Of a stretch of 33,223 nt of DNA, positions 24,337-33,223 are shown one piece after another. Both the position numbers and the translations under genes were made by a program. The first letter of the stretch is position 1. The number at the start of each line of letters is the position of its first letter. The notes under the pieces were generated by a model. The model saw only the letters and a list, made by a program, of their open reading frames with translations. It was not told where the DNA came from and did no database searches. The DNA lies in contig JAOTXX010000046.1 of the NCBI GenBank assembly GCA_029862185.1, forward strand, positions 1 through 33,223. The letters run 5' to 3'. Source of the stretch: Myxococcales bacterium (lineage in GTDB: Bacteria > Myxococcota_A > Polyangia > Polyangiales > Houyiibacteriaceae).

Positions 24337-26841
24337 TCAGCCAAGATCGGCCAGCTCAACCGGATTCGGCTCCACCCGCCAGATGTCCCGGCTGTAATCG
24401 AGGATGGTGCGATCCGAGGAGAACGGCCCCATGCGTGCCGCATTGAGGATCGACATTTTCGTCCAGTCGGCCGGGTCCGCCCAGGCCTGGCTGACTTCCG
24501 TCTGACAGTCGATGTAGGATTGGAAGTCGGCCAGGACGAAGTAGTCGTCGTGATGGATCAGGCTGTTGATCAGGGGCTGAAACAGCGCCCAGTCTCCGCG
24601 CGAGAAATGGCCCGAAGCGATTAGATCGAGCGCGCCTTTGAGTGACGCGTTTCGCTCGTAGTATTCGTAGGGTCGGTAGCCCGTCTGTTGCAACGCGTGG
24701 ATTTCATCTGTCGTGAGCCCGAAGAGAAAGAAGTTCTCGGCGCCGACCGCATCTCGGATCTCGACGTTCGCGCCATCGAGGGTGCCGATGGTCAGGGCGC
24801 CGTTCATCGAGAACTTCATGTTACCAGTCCCCGAGGCTTCCTTGCCGGCGGTCGATATCTGCTCGGACAGGTCAGCGCAGGGATAAACGAGCTGGGCCGT
24901 CTTCACGTTGTAGTTCGGGATGAAGATGACCTTCAGCTTGTCGCGAGTATCCGGGTCGGAATTCACGACCTCTCCCACGGCATTGATCAGCTTGATGATG
25001 AGCTTGGCCATCGTGTAGCCGGGTGCTGCCTTGCCGCCGAAGATGAAAGTTCGTGACGCCGTCGCGAAGCCCGGGTTCTCCTTGAGCATTCGGTATAAGT
25101 GTACGATATGGAGCACAGCCAACTGTTGGCGCTTGTACTCGTGGATGCGCTTGACTTGGACGTCGAACATCGAATCGAGATCCGCCTCGACCTTCATGAG
25201 CCGATGCGCCTGCTCGGCGGCGGCCCGCTTTCGTGCAGTCTTGACGGCCCGCCATTGCGCCTGAAACTCGGCGTCATCGGCAAGCCCCTCGAGCCGGCGC
25301 AGCTGGTTCAAATCGGTGATCCACGCCTCGCCGATGCGGTCGGTGATCAGCTCCGCGAGCTCCGGGTTGGCAAGCGCCACGAAGCGCCGCGGGGTTACGC
25401 CGTTGGTCTTGTTGTTGAACTTGCCGGGGTAGAACTCGTGGAAGTCCCGCATCACACGGGTCTTGAGCAAGTCGGTGTGTAGGGCGGAGACGCCATTGAC
25501 CGAGAAGCTGCCCACTGTGGCGAGGTTGGCCATGCGCACCGAGCCGCCGCCGTGGTCATCGATGAGGGACATGCGCCGTTGTCTCTCGCTGTCGCCCGGG
25601 AAGTGCTCGCGAACCTCAACCATGAAGCGAGCATTGATCTCGTAGATGATCTCCAAGTGCCGCGGCAGCAATCGTCCAAACATCGATAACGGCCACGTTT
25701 CGAGGGCCTCTGGCAGCAAGGTGTGATTCGTGTACGCAAACGTTTCCGAGCTGATCCGCCAGGCGTCCTCCCAGCTCATCCCGTGCTCGTCGAGCAGCAG
25801 GCGCATCAGCTCGGGTATCGCGAGCGCTGGATGGGTGTCGTTCAGCTGAATTGCGAAGCCTTCATTTAGAGTCTCAGGCCGACCGCCCCGAAGCTGGTGG
25901 AGCCGTAGCAAGTCCTGAAGCGAGCAGGATACGAGAAAGTACTGCTGCCGAAGCCTGAGGTCCTTGCCCTGCGCAGGCTCGTCGTTGGGATAGAGCACTT
26001 TGGTGAGCGTCTCCGAGGCCACCTTGCGTTCGACCGCGCCGTAGTAGTCGCCCACATTGAAGCTTCCAAAGTCGAATGTTTCGGCCGCCTCTGCGGCCCA
26101 GAGGCGCAGCATGTTCATGTTGTTGACCTTGTAGCCGGGAATCGGCGTGGCGTAGGCAACCCCCTTGACGATGGTATCTGGACGCCAGCGGGCTCGGTAA
26201 CGACCATTCTCATCCGTGTAGGATTCGGTATGACCGCCGAAGCCCACCGGATAGCTGTACTCGGGCCGAGCGACTTCCCAGGGGTTGCCCTGACGCAGCC
26301 ACTTGTCGGTGCGCTCGACCTGCCAGCCGTCGTGGATCTGCTGCTGGAAGATGCCGAACTCGTATCGCAAGCCGTAGCCAACTGCGGGGATCTGCAAAGT
26401 CGAAAGCGAGTCCATGAAGCACGCAGCCAGGCGCCCCAGTCCACCGTTGCCCAGGCCCGGCTCGCGTTCTGCGTCGATGAGCTCGTCGAGGTTCTGCCCG
26501 AGCGATGCAACGGCCTCTGCGACTCGGCTCCGAATGCCGAGGTTCAGCAGTGCGTTGCCCAGCGACGGCCCCAGTAGATACTCAGCCGACAGATAACAGA
26601 CCACGCGTGTCGGATGAGCCAACAGCGCCCTGGCGGTGCTCAGCCAACGCTGCATGAGTCGGTCTCGAACGGTGTAGGCAACCGCCAGGTAATAATCCGA
26701 CCGGGTTGCCAGCGCCGGGACGTTGCCGCAGCGATAGAAAAGGTTTTCCTGAATTGCCCGGCGCAGCGTGTCGACGCTGACTCCGGTCCGATCGTCATCG
26801 ACGATCGCTGGTTTGTGCGACGGCGAGCCCTTCGCGTTCAT
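24337..26841 (-). CDS. glgP: glycogen/alpha-glucan phosphorylase
   Basis: Phosphorolyses alpha-1,4-glucan ends to glucose-1-phosphate in the cytoplasm with pyridoxal phosphate. The 834-aa length matches the GT35 family. The PLP lysine is Lys676 in EASGTGNMK, followed by NGALTIGTLDGANVEI. LSAEYLLGPSLGNAL, EREPGLGNGGLGRLAACFMDS and LNDTHPALAIPELMRLL are the typical N-terminal and central blocks. It is the third glycogen gene in the leftward cluster, 102 bp after malQ, and may also have its own promoter there, though I see no strong one. Confidence 0.97.
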   Translation of the reverse strand: MNAKGSPSHKPAIVDDDRTGVSVDTLRRAIQENLFYRCGNVPALATRSDYYLAVAYTVRDRLMQRWLSTARALLAHPTRVVCYLSAEYLLGPSLGNALLNLGIRSRVAEAVASLGQNLDELIDAEREPGLGNGGLGRLAACFMDSLSTLQIPAVGYGLRYEFGIFQQQIHDGWQVERTDKWLRQGNPWEVARPEYSYPVGFGGHTESYTDENGRYRARWRPDTIVKGVAYATPIPGYKVNNMNMLRLWAAEAAETFDFGSFNVGDYYGAVERKVASETLTKVLYPNDEPAQGKDLRLRQQYFLVSCSLQDLLRLHQLRGGRPETLNEGFAIQLNDTHPALAIPELMRLLLDEHGMSWEDAWRISSETFAYTNHTLLPEALETWPLSMFGRLLPRHLEIIYEINARFMVEVREHFPGDSERQRRMSLIDDHGGGSVRMANLATVGSFSVNGVSALHTDLLKTRVMRDFHEFYPGKFNNKTNGVTPRRFVALANPELAELITDRIGEAWITDLNQLRRLEGLADDAEFQAQWRAVKTARKRAAAEQAHRLMKVEADLDSMFDVQVKRIHEYKRQQLAVLHIVHLYRMLKENPGFATASRTFIFGGKAAPGYTMAKLIIKLINAVGEVVNSDPDTRDKLKVIFIPNYNVKTAQLVYPCADLSEQISTAGKEASGTGNMKFSMNGALTIGTLDGANVEIRDAVGAENFFLFGLTTDEIHALQQTGYRPYEYYERNASLKGALDLIASGHFSRGDWALFQPLINSLIHHDDYFVLADFQSYIDCQTEVSQAWADPADWTKMSILNAARMGPFSSDRTILDYSRDIWRVEPNPVELADLG

Positions 26842-26943
26842 TTCCGTATCCTCCAGGAATCAGCGCAGCTAGTTGAGGGCCTACGAGTGTCGGCTCTCGC
26901 CCAGGGGATGGCAAGGGGGTACTCGCAGGGAGACTTCAAATGG

Positions 26944-28479
26944 CTAAAGCCGGCCGGTTGCCTCTGCTAGCGCTCGCATTCGCCTGGCCAGCGTGTGACT
27001 GAGCTGACCTGGCTCGAGCCTCCAGGTCCAATTGCCGTTCGAGGTTCCCGGACGATTCATTCGGTGCCGTTCGCCGAGGTGAAGCAGATCTTGTAACGGG
27101 AAGATCACGGTGTCAGCACAGGAGGCAAGTAGCGCCTGAATCGCCGCGTCGACGATGTCGACGTCGCCGCTCGCCCCGAAGTAGCTCTGGACGCGCTGAA
27201 GCTCCTCCTCGGCGGTCGCGTCGTTCGACTGTGCCCGGCGCTGGAGGTCGCGATACCAGCCCAGCATCGTATTGCTGTCGTGGGTCCCGGTGAACGCCAC
27301 GCTCTTGCGGGGGTACTCGTCTGGGTGATGTACGCGGTTTCCGGGGTCGTGGCCAAAGGCAAACTGCAGCACTTTCATTCCCGGGAGGCCGTACTGATCA
27401 CGCAGGTCCCACACCTCCTGGCTGACTGCTCCGAGGTCCTCCGCGATGAACGGGAGCTCGCCGTGCTCCGTTGTGAGCTCGTCGAAGAACGCGTGCCCGG
27501 GGGCGTCGACCCACTGCCCATCCATGGCCGAGTCGGACTCACGCGGAATGCGCCAGTATCGGGCGAAGCCGATGAAGTGGTCGAGCCGCAGCAGATCGAA
27601 TAGCTCCAGCTGGCGCCGCAGCCGGGATTTCCACCATGCAAAGCCGGTGCGCTCGTGATGCTCCCAATCGTACAGGGCGTTTCCCCAACGCTGCCCCTCT
27701 GCGGCAAATGCGTCCGGCGGAGCGCCCGCGACGAATTTGGGGCGACCGTTCGCATCCAGGAGAAACGCCTCGCGGTGCGCCCAAACGTCCGCGCTCTGAT
27801 GGGAGACGAACATCGGCACGTCGCCGAAAATCCCCACCCGCCGATCCTTGCAATGCCTTCGAAGCGCCTGCCACTGTTTGTCGAAGAGAAACTGCTCGAA
27901 CGCGAAATAGTCGATGTTGTCCACAAACTCTTCGCGCACTGCTGAGAGGACCGAGGTCTGCCGCCGAGCGAGGTCTTCCGGCCAGGTCGTCCAATCGGCG
28001 GTCCCGTAGCGGGATCGAAGCGTGATGAACAGGCAGTAGTCGTCGAGCCAGTCACCCTCGCGATCTCGAAACTCCCGGAACGACCGCCGCATGTCCCGTG
28101 ACCCTCGCTCGAGGAACGTTCGATACGCTTCCATCCTCAGCTTCGACCGAACGCGCTTGGATTCGATGAACTCGGCCTTTGCTGTCGTCGAGGCAGCGGG
28201 TAGACCGCGGAGTCTCCGTTCGTTCAGCAAGCCGTCCTCGACCAGCGCTTCGGGTGAAATCATCAGCGGCTCGCAGGCGAACGCCGAGATGCTGGAGTAC
28301 GGCGATTCAGAGTCGCCGATCGGGTTGAGCGGGAGCGTCTGCCACCAGCCCTGGCCCGCCTCCGCCAAGAAATCTGCGAATGCGTGCGCGGATGGCCCGA
28401 GGTCGCCGGTGTACGCGCCGCCCGGAAGCGAGGTGATATGCAAGAGAGTTCCGCTGCGCCTCGGAAGGTCCACCGTCAC
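26944..28479 (-). CDS. malQ: 4-alpha-glucanotransferase
   Basis: A GH77 disproportionating enzyme that transfers maltodextrin segments between chains. The 511-aa product has the catalytic residues Asp300 in LRLDHFIGFARYW, Glu347 in IAEDLG and Asp401 in TGTHDSNT. The N-terminus (RRSGTLLHITSLPG) and SPYSSISAFA are typical. It starts at a GTG that overlaps the glgX stop by 4 bp (28476-28479), so translation is coupled. It would process the oligosaccharides left by debranching before glgP acts. Confidence 0.96.
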   Translation of the reverse strand: MTVDLPRRSGTLLHITSLPGGAYTGDLGPSAHAFADFLAEAGQGWWQTLPLNPIGDSESPYSSISAFACEPLMISPEALVEDGLLNERRLRGLPAASTTAKAEFIESKRVRSKLRMEAYRTFLERGSRDMRRSFREFRDREGDWLDDYCLFITLRSRYGTADWTTWPEDLARRQTSVLSAVREEFVDNIDYFAFEQFLFDKQWQALRRHCKDRRVGIFGDVPMFVSHQSADVWAHREAFLLDANGRPKFVAGAPPDAFAAEGQRWGNALYDWEHHERTGFAWWKSRLRRQLELFDLLRLDHFIGFARYWRIPRESDSAMDGQWVDAPGHAFFDELTTEHGELPFIAEDLGAVSQEVWDLRDQYGLPGMKVLQFAFGHDPGNRVHHPDEYPRKSVAFTGTHDSNTMLGWYRDLQRRAQSNDATAEEELQRVQSYFGASGDVDIVDAAIQALLASCADTVIFPLQDLLHLGERHRMNRPGTSNGNWTWRLEPGQLSHTLARRMRALAEATGRL

Positions 28480-30536
28480 CTCGGAACGCGTTCTGCGACC
28501 AGGACGACCGTCGAGTACGGTTGCACGACTTGAGTGCTTCCGATCACCACTTCTGCGTCTTCCGGGTGGGAGAAGTCATGAGGCGACTGCCGATGCGTGT
28601 CGATCAAGCGTCGCCACCGGCGGGGCTCACCTTCGCGAAGGAATGGGAGCTCAAACGTCAAAGGCTTTGAGTATGCATTGAACATGAAGTGCCAGCCGTA
28701 CTGAAAAACCTCTACGGAAAAAGCCAGGCTACGGGAGTGTGGCGCGAGGTCGGGTTCGTTGAGCTTCACGCCGTGCCAGTGCACCGGAACGGCATGGAGC
28801 AGGGACGACAGGCTCAAGCCCGGCACTTCGAAGGCTACGCTCAGTCGAAGGCGGATCAGCTCTTTCACAAAACGATGAAGACCGGCGTGTTTCTCGAGAA
28901 GGCCCCAGTCGAACCAGGTGAGCTCGCTGTCGTGACAGTAAGGGTTGTTGTTGCCGTGCTGGGTTCGGCGCGCTTCATCGCCCATCACCAACATGGGGAC
29001 ACCTAGCGATAGAAGGTTCGTCGTGAAGAAGTTCTTGATTTGCTGGTTCCGGAGTTGCTCGATCGCCGGATCGTCGGTCGGTCCTTCGACGCCGCAGTTC
29101 CAGCTCAGGTTGTAATCCGAGCCATCTCGGTTCTCTTCCTGGTTCTCCCAATTGTGCTTTTCGTCGTAAGAGACGAGATCGTTGAGGGTGAATCCGTCGT
29201 GGCAGGTCACGAAGTTGATGCTCTGCTCGGCCTCCCGCCCCTGGCCCCCGTAGATATCGGGGCTCGCCAGAAACCGTGCTGCAAGCTTTTCGACGTGCCC
29301 CTCGTCGCCCCGAAAGAATCCGCGGACGTCGTCGCGAAACTTGCCGTTCCATTCCTTCCAATGGTCGCCGAAAAAGCTGCCGACCTGATAGAGGCCTGAG
29401 GCGTCCCATGCCTCTGCGATGAGCTTGGTGCCACTGAGAGCTGGATCGGTTTCGATGTCCCAGAGCACCGGCGGGTTGGCCACCACGTCACCTTCGGTGT
29501 TGCGCGACAAGATGGACGCCAGATCGAAACGGAAGCCATCCACGTGCATCTCCGTTACCCAATGTCGCAAACTGTCGAGAATGAGGCGCCGAACTACGGC
29601 ATGATTGGCGTTGAGCGTATTGCCCGTGCCGCTGTAGTTCGCGTAGCGTGATCGGTTTCCTGGTTCGAGGCTGTAATAGGTGCTGTTGTCGAGGCCCTTG
29701 AACGAAAGGGTCGCGCCGTCTTCTCCCGCTTCGGCGGTATGGTTGTAGACTACGTCGAGAATGACCTCGATGTCGGCGCGGTGGAGCGCTTTGACCATGT
29801 CCCGAAACTCATCCAACACATCCAGTGGCTCGTTGCAGGATGCATAGCCAAAGTGCGGCGCGAAAAACGAGATCGGGTTATAGCCCCAGTAGTTGCTGAG
29901 GCCGGGTGGCGCCTCCTGCGGGTCGAAAAGAAACACGGGCAAGAGCTCGACCGCGGTCACACCGAGGTCGGTCAAGTATGGGATCTTCTCGATGAGACCC
30001 GCATAGGTTCCCCGCGTTTCGGGTGAAACCCGCGAGCTCGGATGGCGGGTGAAGCCACGGACATGCATCTCGTAGATGACTGTGTTCGAAAAGGCGTGCG
30101 CGGGGGCGATGTCCCCCTCCCAGTCGTACGCGCTGAGGTCGGCCACCACACTCTTCATCGCAGTCGCAGCCGTATCGCCCGGCCGGCGCGCCGCTTGCCG
30201 ATCGTAGCCTCTCGGAACCGCGACGGCTCGGCCATAGGGATCGAGCAGCGCCTTTTCGCGGTCGTAGCGGAGGCCTTCCTCCGGCGCGTACCGGCCCTCC
30301 GCGCGATAGGCATAAAGTTGGCCTGGTCCGATGCCCGGCACGAACGCATGCCAGTAGTGAAAGGTTCGATGGTTTCGCGATGGGTCGAGCCGGATCACCC
30401 GTGCCGGCTGCGGGTCATCAGGGCCGTCGAAGAGAAGGAGCTCCAAGGCATCGCAATGCTTCGAATAGATGCTGAAGTTCACGCCACCGGGTCGAGGCGT
30501 CGCGCCCAGCGGATAACTTTGTCCGGTTCGAATCAT
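28476..30536 (-). CDS. glgX: glycogen debranching enzyme GlgX
   Basis: A GH13 subfamily 11 isoamylase-type enzyme that hydrolyses alpha-1,6 branches. The 686-aa product starts with a CBM48 domain (GATPRPGGVNFSIYS), then the TIM barrel with DVVYNHTAE at 261-269, nucleophile Asp338 in VDGFRFDLA, acid/base Glu375 in LIAEAWD, and FVTCHDGFTLNDLV. The frame stays open to 30647 but the true ATG is at 30536, overlapping the stop of the upstream TRAP protein as ATGA. It leads the glgX-malQ-glgP module. Confidence 0.96.
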   Translation of the reverse strand: MIRTGQSYPLGATPRPGGVNFSIYSKHCDALELLLFDGPDDPQPARVIRLDPSRNHRTFHYWHAFVPGIGPGQLYAYRAEGRYAPEEGLRYDREKALLDPYGRAVAVPRGYDRQAARRPGDTAATAMKSVVADLSAYDWEGDIAPAHAFSNTVIYEMHVRGFTRHPSSRVSPETRGTYAGLIEKIPYLTDLGVTAVELLPVFLFDPQEAPPGLSNYWGYNPISFFAPHFGYASCNEPLDVLDEFRDMVKALHRADIEVILDVVYNHTAEAGEDGATLSFKGLDNSTYYSLEPGNRSRYANYSGTGNTLNANHAVVRRLILDSLRHWVTEMHVDGFRFDLASILSRNTEGDVVANPPVLWDIETDPALSGTKLIAEAWDASGLYQVGSFFGDHWKEWNGKFRDDVRGFFRGDEGHVEKLAARFLASPDIYGGQGREAEQSINFVTCHDGFTLNDLVSYDEKHNWENQEENRDGSDYNLSWNCGVEGPTDDPAIEQLRNQQIKNFFTTNLLSLGVPMLVMGDEARRTQHGNNNPYCHDSELTWFDWGLLEKHAGLHRFVKELIRLRLSVAFEVPGLSLSSLLHAVPVHWHGVKLNEPDLAPHSRSLAFSVEVFQYGWHFMFNAYSKPLTFELPFLREGEPRRWRRLIDTHRQSPHDFSHPEDAEVVIGSTQVVQPYSTVVLVAERVPR

Positions 30537-31561
30537 TTGGGCGTCTGAGGACTGGTTGCGACGACCTTTTCGACCGCCTCGAGCAAGCTCTTGCTGTAGA
30601 CGCGGCCGGCGAGATTCTCGCGTGCCTTCTTCGCGACCGCGTCCCACTCCGCCTTGTACGGCGAGGTGTCGACTTCGATCATGCCACGGGTGACGAGTGA
30701 TGCGTAGGCCCTTGCGTCGTCACGCCGTACCAGCGTATCGTTTGCCTTGGAGGCGCGCACGCTCGTGGAGAGTAAGACCTTCTGATCGTGCTCCGAAAGC
30801 TCGTCGAATTTCTCCTGCGTGACGATTCCGCCACCGACCATGATGTTGAAGTTGTCCTTCGCCATGTACTTGAGCCGCGTGTACCACTGGAGCGCGACCG
30901 CAGCGAGGGCAGACGCCGGAACCGTATCGACCATGCGAGTCTGCAATCCGCCGTAGACTTCGGGAAGGCCCATCCGCACTGCATTCGCGCCTATCACGTT
31001 GATGAATTCTGCGAAGACGGGGTCGTCTTTCCAAGCCCACGGTCGGAAGCTTTTGAGGTCGCCCGGTTTGACGAATGCGTTCGCCGAGAAGAGCCGGTTC
31101 TTGCCGGCTTCGCCCCAATTCAGGAGCACGAAGCCCGCGTCTTTGAACATTTTGGTGAATCGGTCGTTCAGCTCGGTCCGGGCGCGCGTGAGCTGCTCGT
31201 ACTCGGTGAGTAAGCCCGGCGCCGTCAGCACCAAGACCGGACGCGCGACCATTCCGAGCCCGGTCGTTGAAATCCCGGCGCCATCCATCTGCCCCGCGCG
31301 CATCTTGCGAACGAAGTCGCGCTCGTCACCCTGGCTGCCTCCGGAGTAGAAGCGTAGCTCGACGCGATGGTCGGTCTCCTTCTTGACACTTCGATTCCAG
31401 GCCTTGGAGATCTTCATGAAGCCGGAGCCCGCCGGGGCGAGCGAGGCGAAACGGATGATGATCGGGCCGCTGGCGCTGGCTTGCGGCGCGGACACGGCGC
31501 CCGGCAACAAGAGTGCACTCGCGGCGAGGAGAAAGATGAAGATGGAGCGGGTCCTGGTCAT
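30533..31561 (-). CDS. TRAP-type periplasmic solute-binding protein (DctP family)
   Basis: A 342-aa secreted binding protein. Signal peptide residues 1-30, then IIIRFASLAPAGSGFMKISKAW, the DctP start. Later RFYSGGSQGDERDFVRKMRAGQMDGAGIS is the family substrate-binding block, and LRSF-like KSFRPWAWKDDPVFAEF follows. No TRAP permease (DctQ/DctM) gene is adjacent, so it is an orphan in this window. Its stop overlaps the glgX start (ATGA), which couples a binding protein to the glycogen-breakdown operon. Ligand unknown. Confidence 0.9.
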   Translation of the reverse strand: MTRTRSIFIFLLAASALLLPGAVSAPQASASGPIIIRFASLAPAGSGFMKISKAWNRSVKKETDHRVELRFYSGGSQGDERDFVRKMRAGQMDGAGISTTGLGMVARPVLVLTAPGLLTEYEQLTRARTELNDRFTKMFKDAGFVLLNWGEAGKNRLFSANAFVKPGDLKSFRPWAWKDDPVFAEFINVIGANAVRMGLPEVYGGLQTRMVDTVPASALAAVALQWYTRLKYMAKDNFNIMVGGGIVTQEKFDELSEHDQKVLLSTSVRASKANDTLVRRDDARAYASLVTRGMIEVDTSPYKAEWDAVAKKARENLAGRVYSKSLLEAVEKVVATSPQTPK

Positions 31562-31641
31562 GGTTTAGTCGATACGCGCTTACGACGGCATTGCCAAGCT
31601 GCCAAACCGGACGATACTCGATCTGGCGAAAGGGAAGAACG

Positions 31642-32202
31642 ATGAGCGATGAGGTCAAGGTCGAGCGGCTCGCCGCACTTTTCAAGCAAACCGGTGCTGC
31701 CCATCATCAGGCTTTTTTGGAAACCGACGGAGACGATCCTGAGTGGCCGCTCTGGTATGCCGAGTATCTGGAGGGTCGGCTAACGCCATTCTTGGCAGCC
31801 CCGCTGACCCGGAGTCGATTGGTGTTCTGCCTGATTGGGGCGGATGACGAGCACCGCGCCACCGAATCCGACACACCGTGGCCTGAGTACTATGCTCGGC
31901 GCTTTCTCGAATGCCTCGGTCCTGCGGACGAGCCGGCCAAGGACCGCTTGTCGCTCTACTATTTCGACGGCTGTCCGTTCTGCGTTCGTGTGCTCCGCGC
32001 GATCGACGCGCTCGGTCTCGATGTGGAGCTCCGTAACATCTACGCCGATCCCGTCCATCTCGCGGCGCTCCGTGAGGTGCGGAGTAGAACCACCGTGCCC
32101 GTGCTGAGAATCACGAGCTCGGATGGCGAGGAGCGTTGGATGCCGGAGTCGGCTGATATCGTGCGGTACCTGCAGGCGAGCTACGGCCAAGCGGCCGCCT
32201 GA
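31642..32202 (+). CDS. two-domain protein with C-terminal glutaredoxin/GST-N-like fold
   Basis: A 186-aa cytoplasmic protein. Residues about 5-95 are an alpha-helical domain with conserved-looking GAAHHQAFLETDGDDPEWP and WPEYYARRF; I recall similar stand-alone small proteins but no named function. Residues 102-180 are a glutaredoxin-like domain with active-site CPFC at 111-114, TVP with cis-Pro153, and ESADIVRYL after it. The ATG at 31642 has GGGAAG 7 bases upstream; the frame is open from 31591. It is divergent from the TRAP protein gene (80-bp gap). Confidence 0.85.
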   Translation: MSDEVKVERLAALFKQTGAAHHQAFLETDGDDPEWPLWYAEYLEGRLTPFLAAPLTRSRLVFCLIGADDEHRATESDTPWPEYYARRFLECLGPADEPAKDRLSLYYFDGCPFCVRVLRAIDALGLDVELRNIYADPVHLAALREVRSRTTVPVLRITSSDGEERWMPESADIVRYLQASYGQAAA

Positions 32203-32247
32203 CGTTACGCGCCAGCGAAGCCCCGTGGACGTCGCAAAGCGGAGTCT

Positions 32248-33223
32248 CTATGGGGTGTCAGGGCCAGCGCCAGTGCCGGCGATCCTCTCCGGCAGCCCCC
32301 GTACGTGCAAGTCCCGCTGCGGAAATGGAATCTCGATACCCGCCTCCTTCAAAGCCCCGTTGATCGCCACATGCACTGCGCTTGGCACGTCCAAGACATC
32401 TGACGGGTCCATGAAGATCCGCAGCTCGAAATCGAGTGAGCTTTCACCAAACCCCCGGAACAGAGCCAGCGGCGCCGGGTTCTTGAAGACTTTGTCGTTG
32501 GCCTCTGCGACCTTCCTCAGAATGCCGAGCACCTGAGTCGGGTCCGTCCCGTAGGCCACGCCGAGAGGGATGGTCACCCGCTGTTGGCGCGCTGCCAGGG
32601 TCCAGTTGATGACCCGGCCGGAAATCAAGTCGCCATTGGGGACGATCACCTCCGCGCCGTCGAAGGTGCGAATCGTGCTTGCACGAATCCCGATACTGCT
32701 CACGTTCCCGAGGATGTCGTCGATCTCGATCTTGTCCCGCAATCGAATCGGCCGTTCCGTCAAGAGGACGAAGCCCGACACGAAGTTGTTGACGAGGTTT
32801 TGAAGTCCGAAGCCGATGCCCACGCCGAGCGCGCTCAGGACGATCGTCACTCTGTCGAGCGGGAAGCCGAGGACCGAGACAGCGGCGACGAAGCCGATAG
32901 CGATGATCGCGTAGCGCGTGAACGTCGTCAGCGCGAACGGGACTCCCTGCTGCATGTGAAGGCGCGGCAGAATTTCTTCCTTCAAAACGAAGCTCACGAA
33001 GCGCGCGATGATCCAGCTCACCCACAAGACGATGAAGAAGACGAAGAAGTCTCCAAACGTCACGCCTGTCTCGGTGAGGCCCATCCCCAAATCCGCTGAA
33101 AGCCAGCGCCCAAGGACGCGCCCCGCGGGTCGCCACGCCGATGTCATGTCTGCGAGCAACCAGGCAAACACCGCAGCCGCAAGAAGACGCATGGTGCGAG
33201 TCATGGTCTTCTCGATGACGTTT
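32248..33223 (-). CDS. mechanosensitive ion channel MscS family (5' end outside window)
   Basis: At least 318 aa of an inner-membrane channel. Hydrophobic segments cover residues about 5-20, 50-75, 90-112 and the pore helix VTIVLSALGVGIGFGLQNLVNNFVSG with its Gly/Ala pattern. The cytoplasmic beta domain follows (RPIRLRDKIEIDDILGNV, GAEVIVPNGDL, VINWT). The first in-window ATG is at 33204, but the frame continues without a stop to the edge, and the relatives I know often have longer N-termini, so the gene is probably incomplete here. It protects against hypo-osmotic shock in the family. Convergent with the preceding gene, 45-bp gap. Confidence 0.93.
   Translation of the reverse strand, partial: NVIEKTMTRTMRLLAAAVFAWLLADMTSAWRPAGRVLGRWLSADLGMGLTETGVTFGDFFVFFIVLWVSWIIARFVSFVLKEEILPRLHMQQGVPFALTTFTRYAIIAIGFVAAVSVLGFPLDRVTIVLSALGVGIGFGLQNLVNNFVSGFVLLTERPIRLRDKIEIDDILGNVSSIGIRASTIRTFDGAEVIVPNGDLISGRVINWTLAARQQRVTIPLGVAYGTDPTQVLGILRKVAEANDKVFKNPAPLALFRGFGESSLDFELRIFMDPSDVLDVPSAVHVAINGALKEAGIEIPFPQRDLHVRGLPERIAGTGAGPDTP

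Noticed and set aside
32248..33204. Treating the MscS gene as complete from the ATG at 33204
   Set aside because: The frame continues without a stop to the window edge and codes for plausible residues upstream, so completeness cannot be claimed.

Overview
The window is 33.2 kb of high-GC bacterial chromosome, gene-dense on both strands, with no rRNA, tRNA, CRISPR array, prophage or transposase that I can see. A Ser/Thr kinase fused to an AAA ATPase and TPRs, a DUF4388-type signalling protein, multihaem lipoprotein cytochromes carrying TPRs, and many small lipoproteins suggest a Myxococcota-type (formerly Deltaproteobacteria) organism. That placement is inferred from gene style, not from a marker search. 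No gene-free stretch exceeds 300 bases.

Layout. 1-2.2 kb: possible start of a leftward gene, a chlorite-dismutase-family protein and aroC, meeting a leftward cluster tail to tail. 1.97-5.76 kb (minus): lipoprotein, MlaE-type permease, pentahaem TPR cytochrome lipoprotein, small tail-anchored basic protein. 5.84-10.97 kb (plus): a multidomain signalling protein with degenerate HD-GYP and receiver domains, then the kinase/AAA/TPR protein. 10.98-14.91 kb (plus): lipoprotein, tsaD, priA. 14.91-15.06 kb: a compact nested inverted-repeat element lying exactly between two convergent stop codons. 15.06-16.79 kb (minus): a 3-ketosteroid-dehydrogenase-like flavoprotein with a KstR-like palindrome in its promoter region. 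16.95-18.97 kb (plus): def, fmt, cobalamin adenosyltransferase. 18.97-20.49 kb (minus): membrane acyltransferase. 20.54-24.30 kb (plus): octahaem cytochrome/HEAT/TPR lipoprotein, membrane protein, lipoprotein with an octapeptide repeat tail. 24.34-31.56 kb (minus): TRAP-type binding protein, glgX, malQ, glgP, a glycogen-breakdown operon. 31.64-33.22 kb: a glutaredoxin-like two-domain protein and an MscS channel running off the right edge.

Working together. def and fmt form the usual N-formyl pair. glgX, malQ and glgP together can debranch, rearrange and phosphorolyse glycogen. The minus-strand lipoprotein/MlaE/cytochrome cluster and the octahaem protein point to cell-envelope lipid and redox functions that cannot be specified from sequence. 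The most unusual observations are the 155-bp nested palindromic element, the KstR-like operator, the signalling protein whose catalytic and phosphoacceptor positions all look altered, and the orphan TRAP binding protein coupled to glycogen genes.
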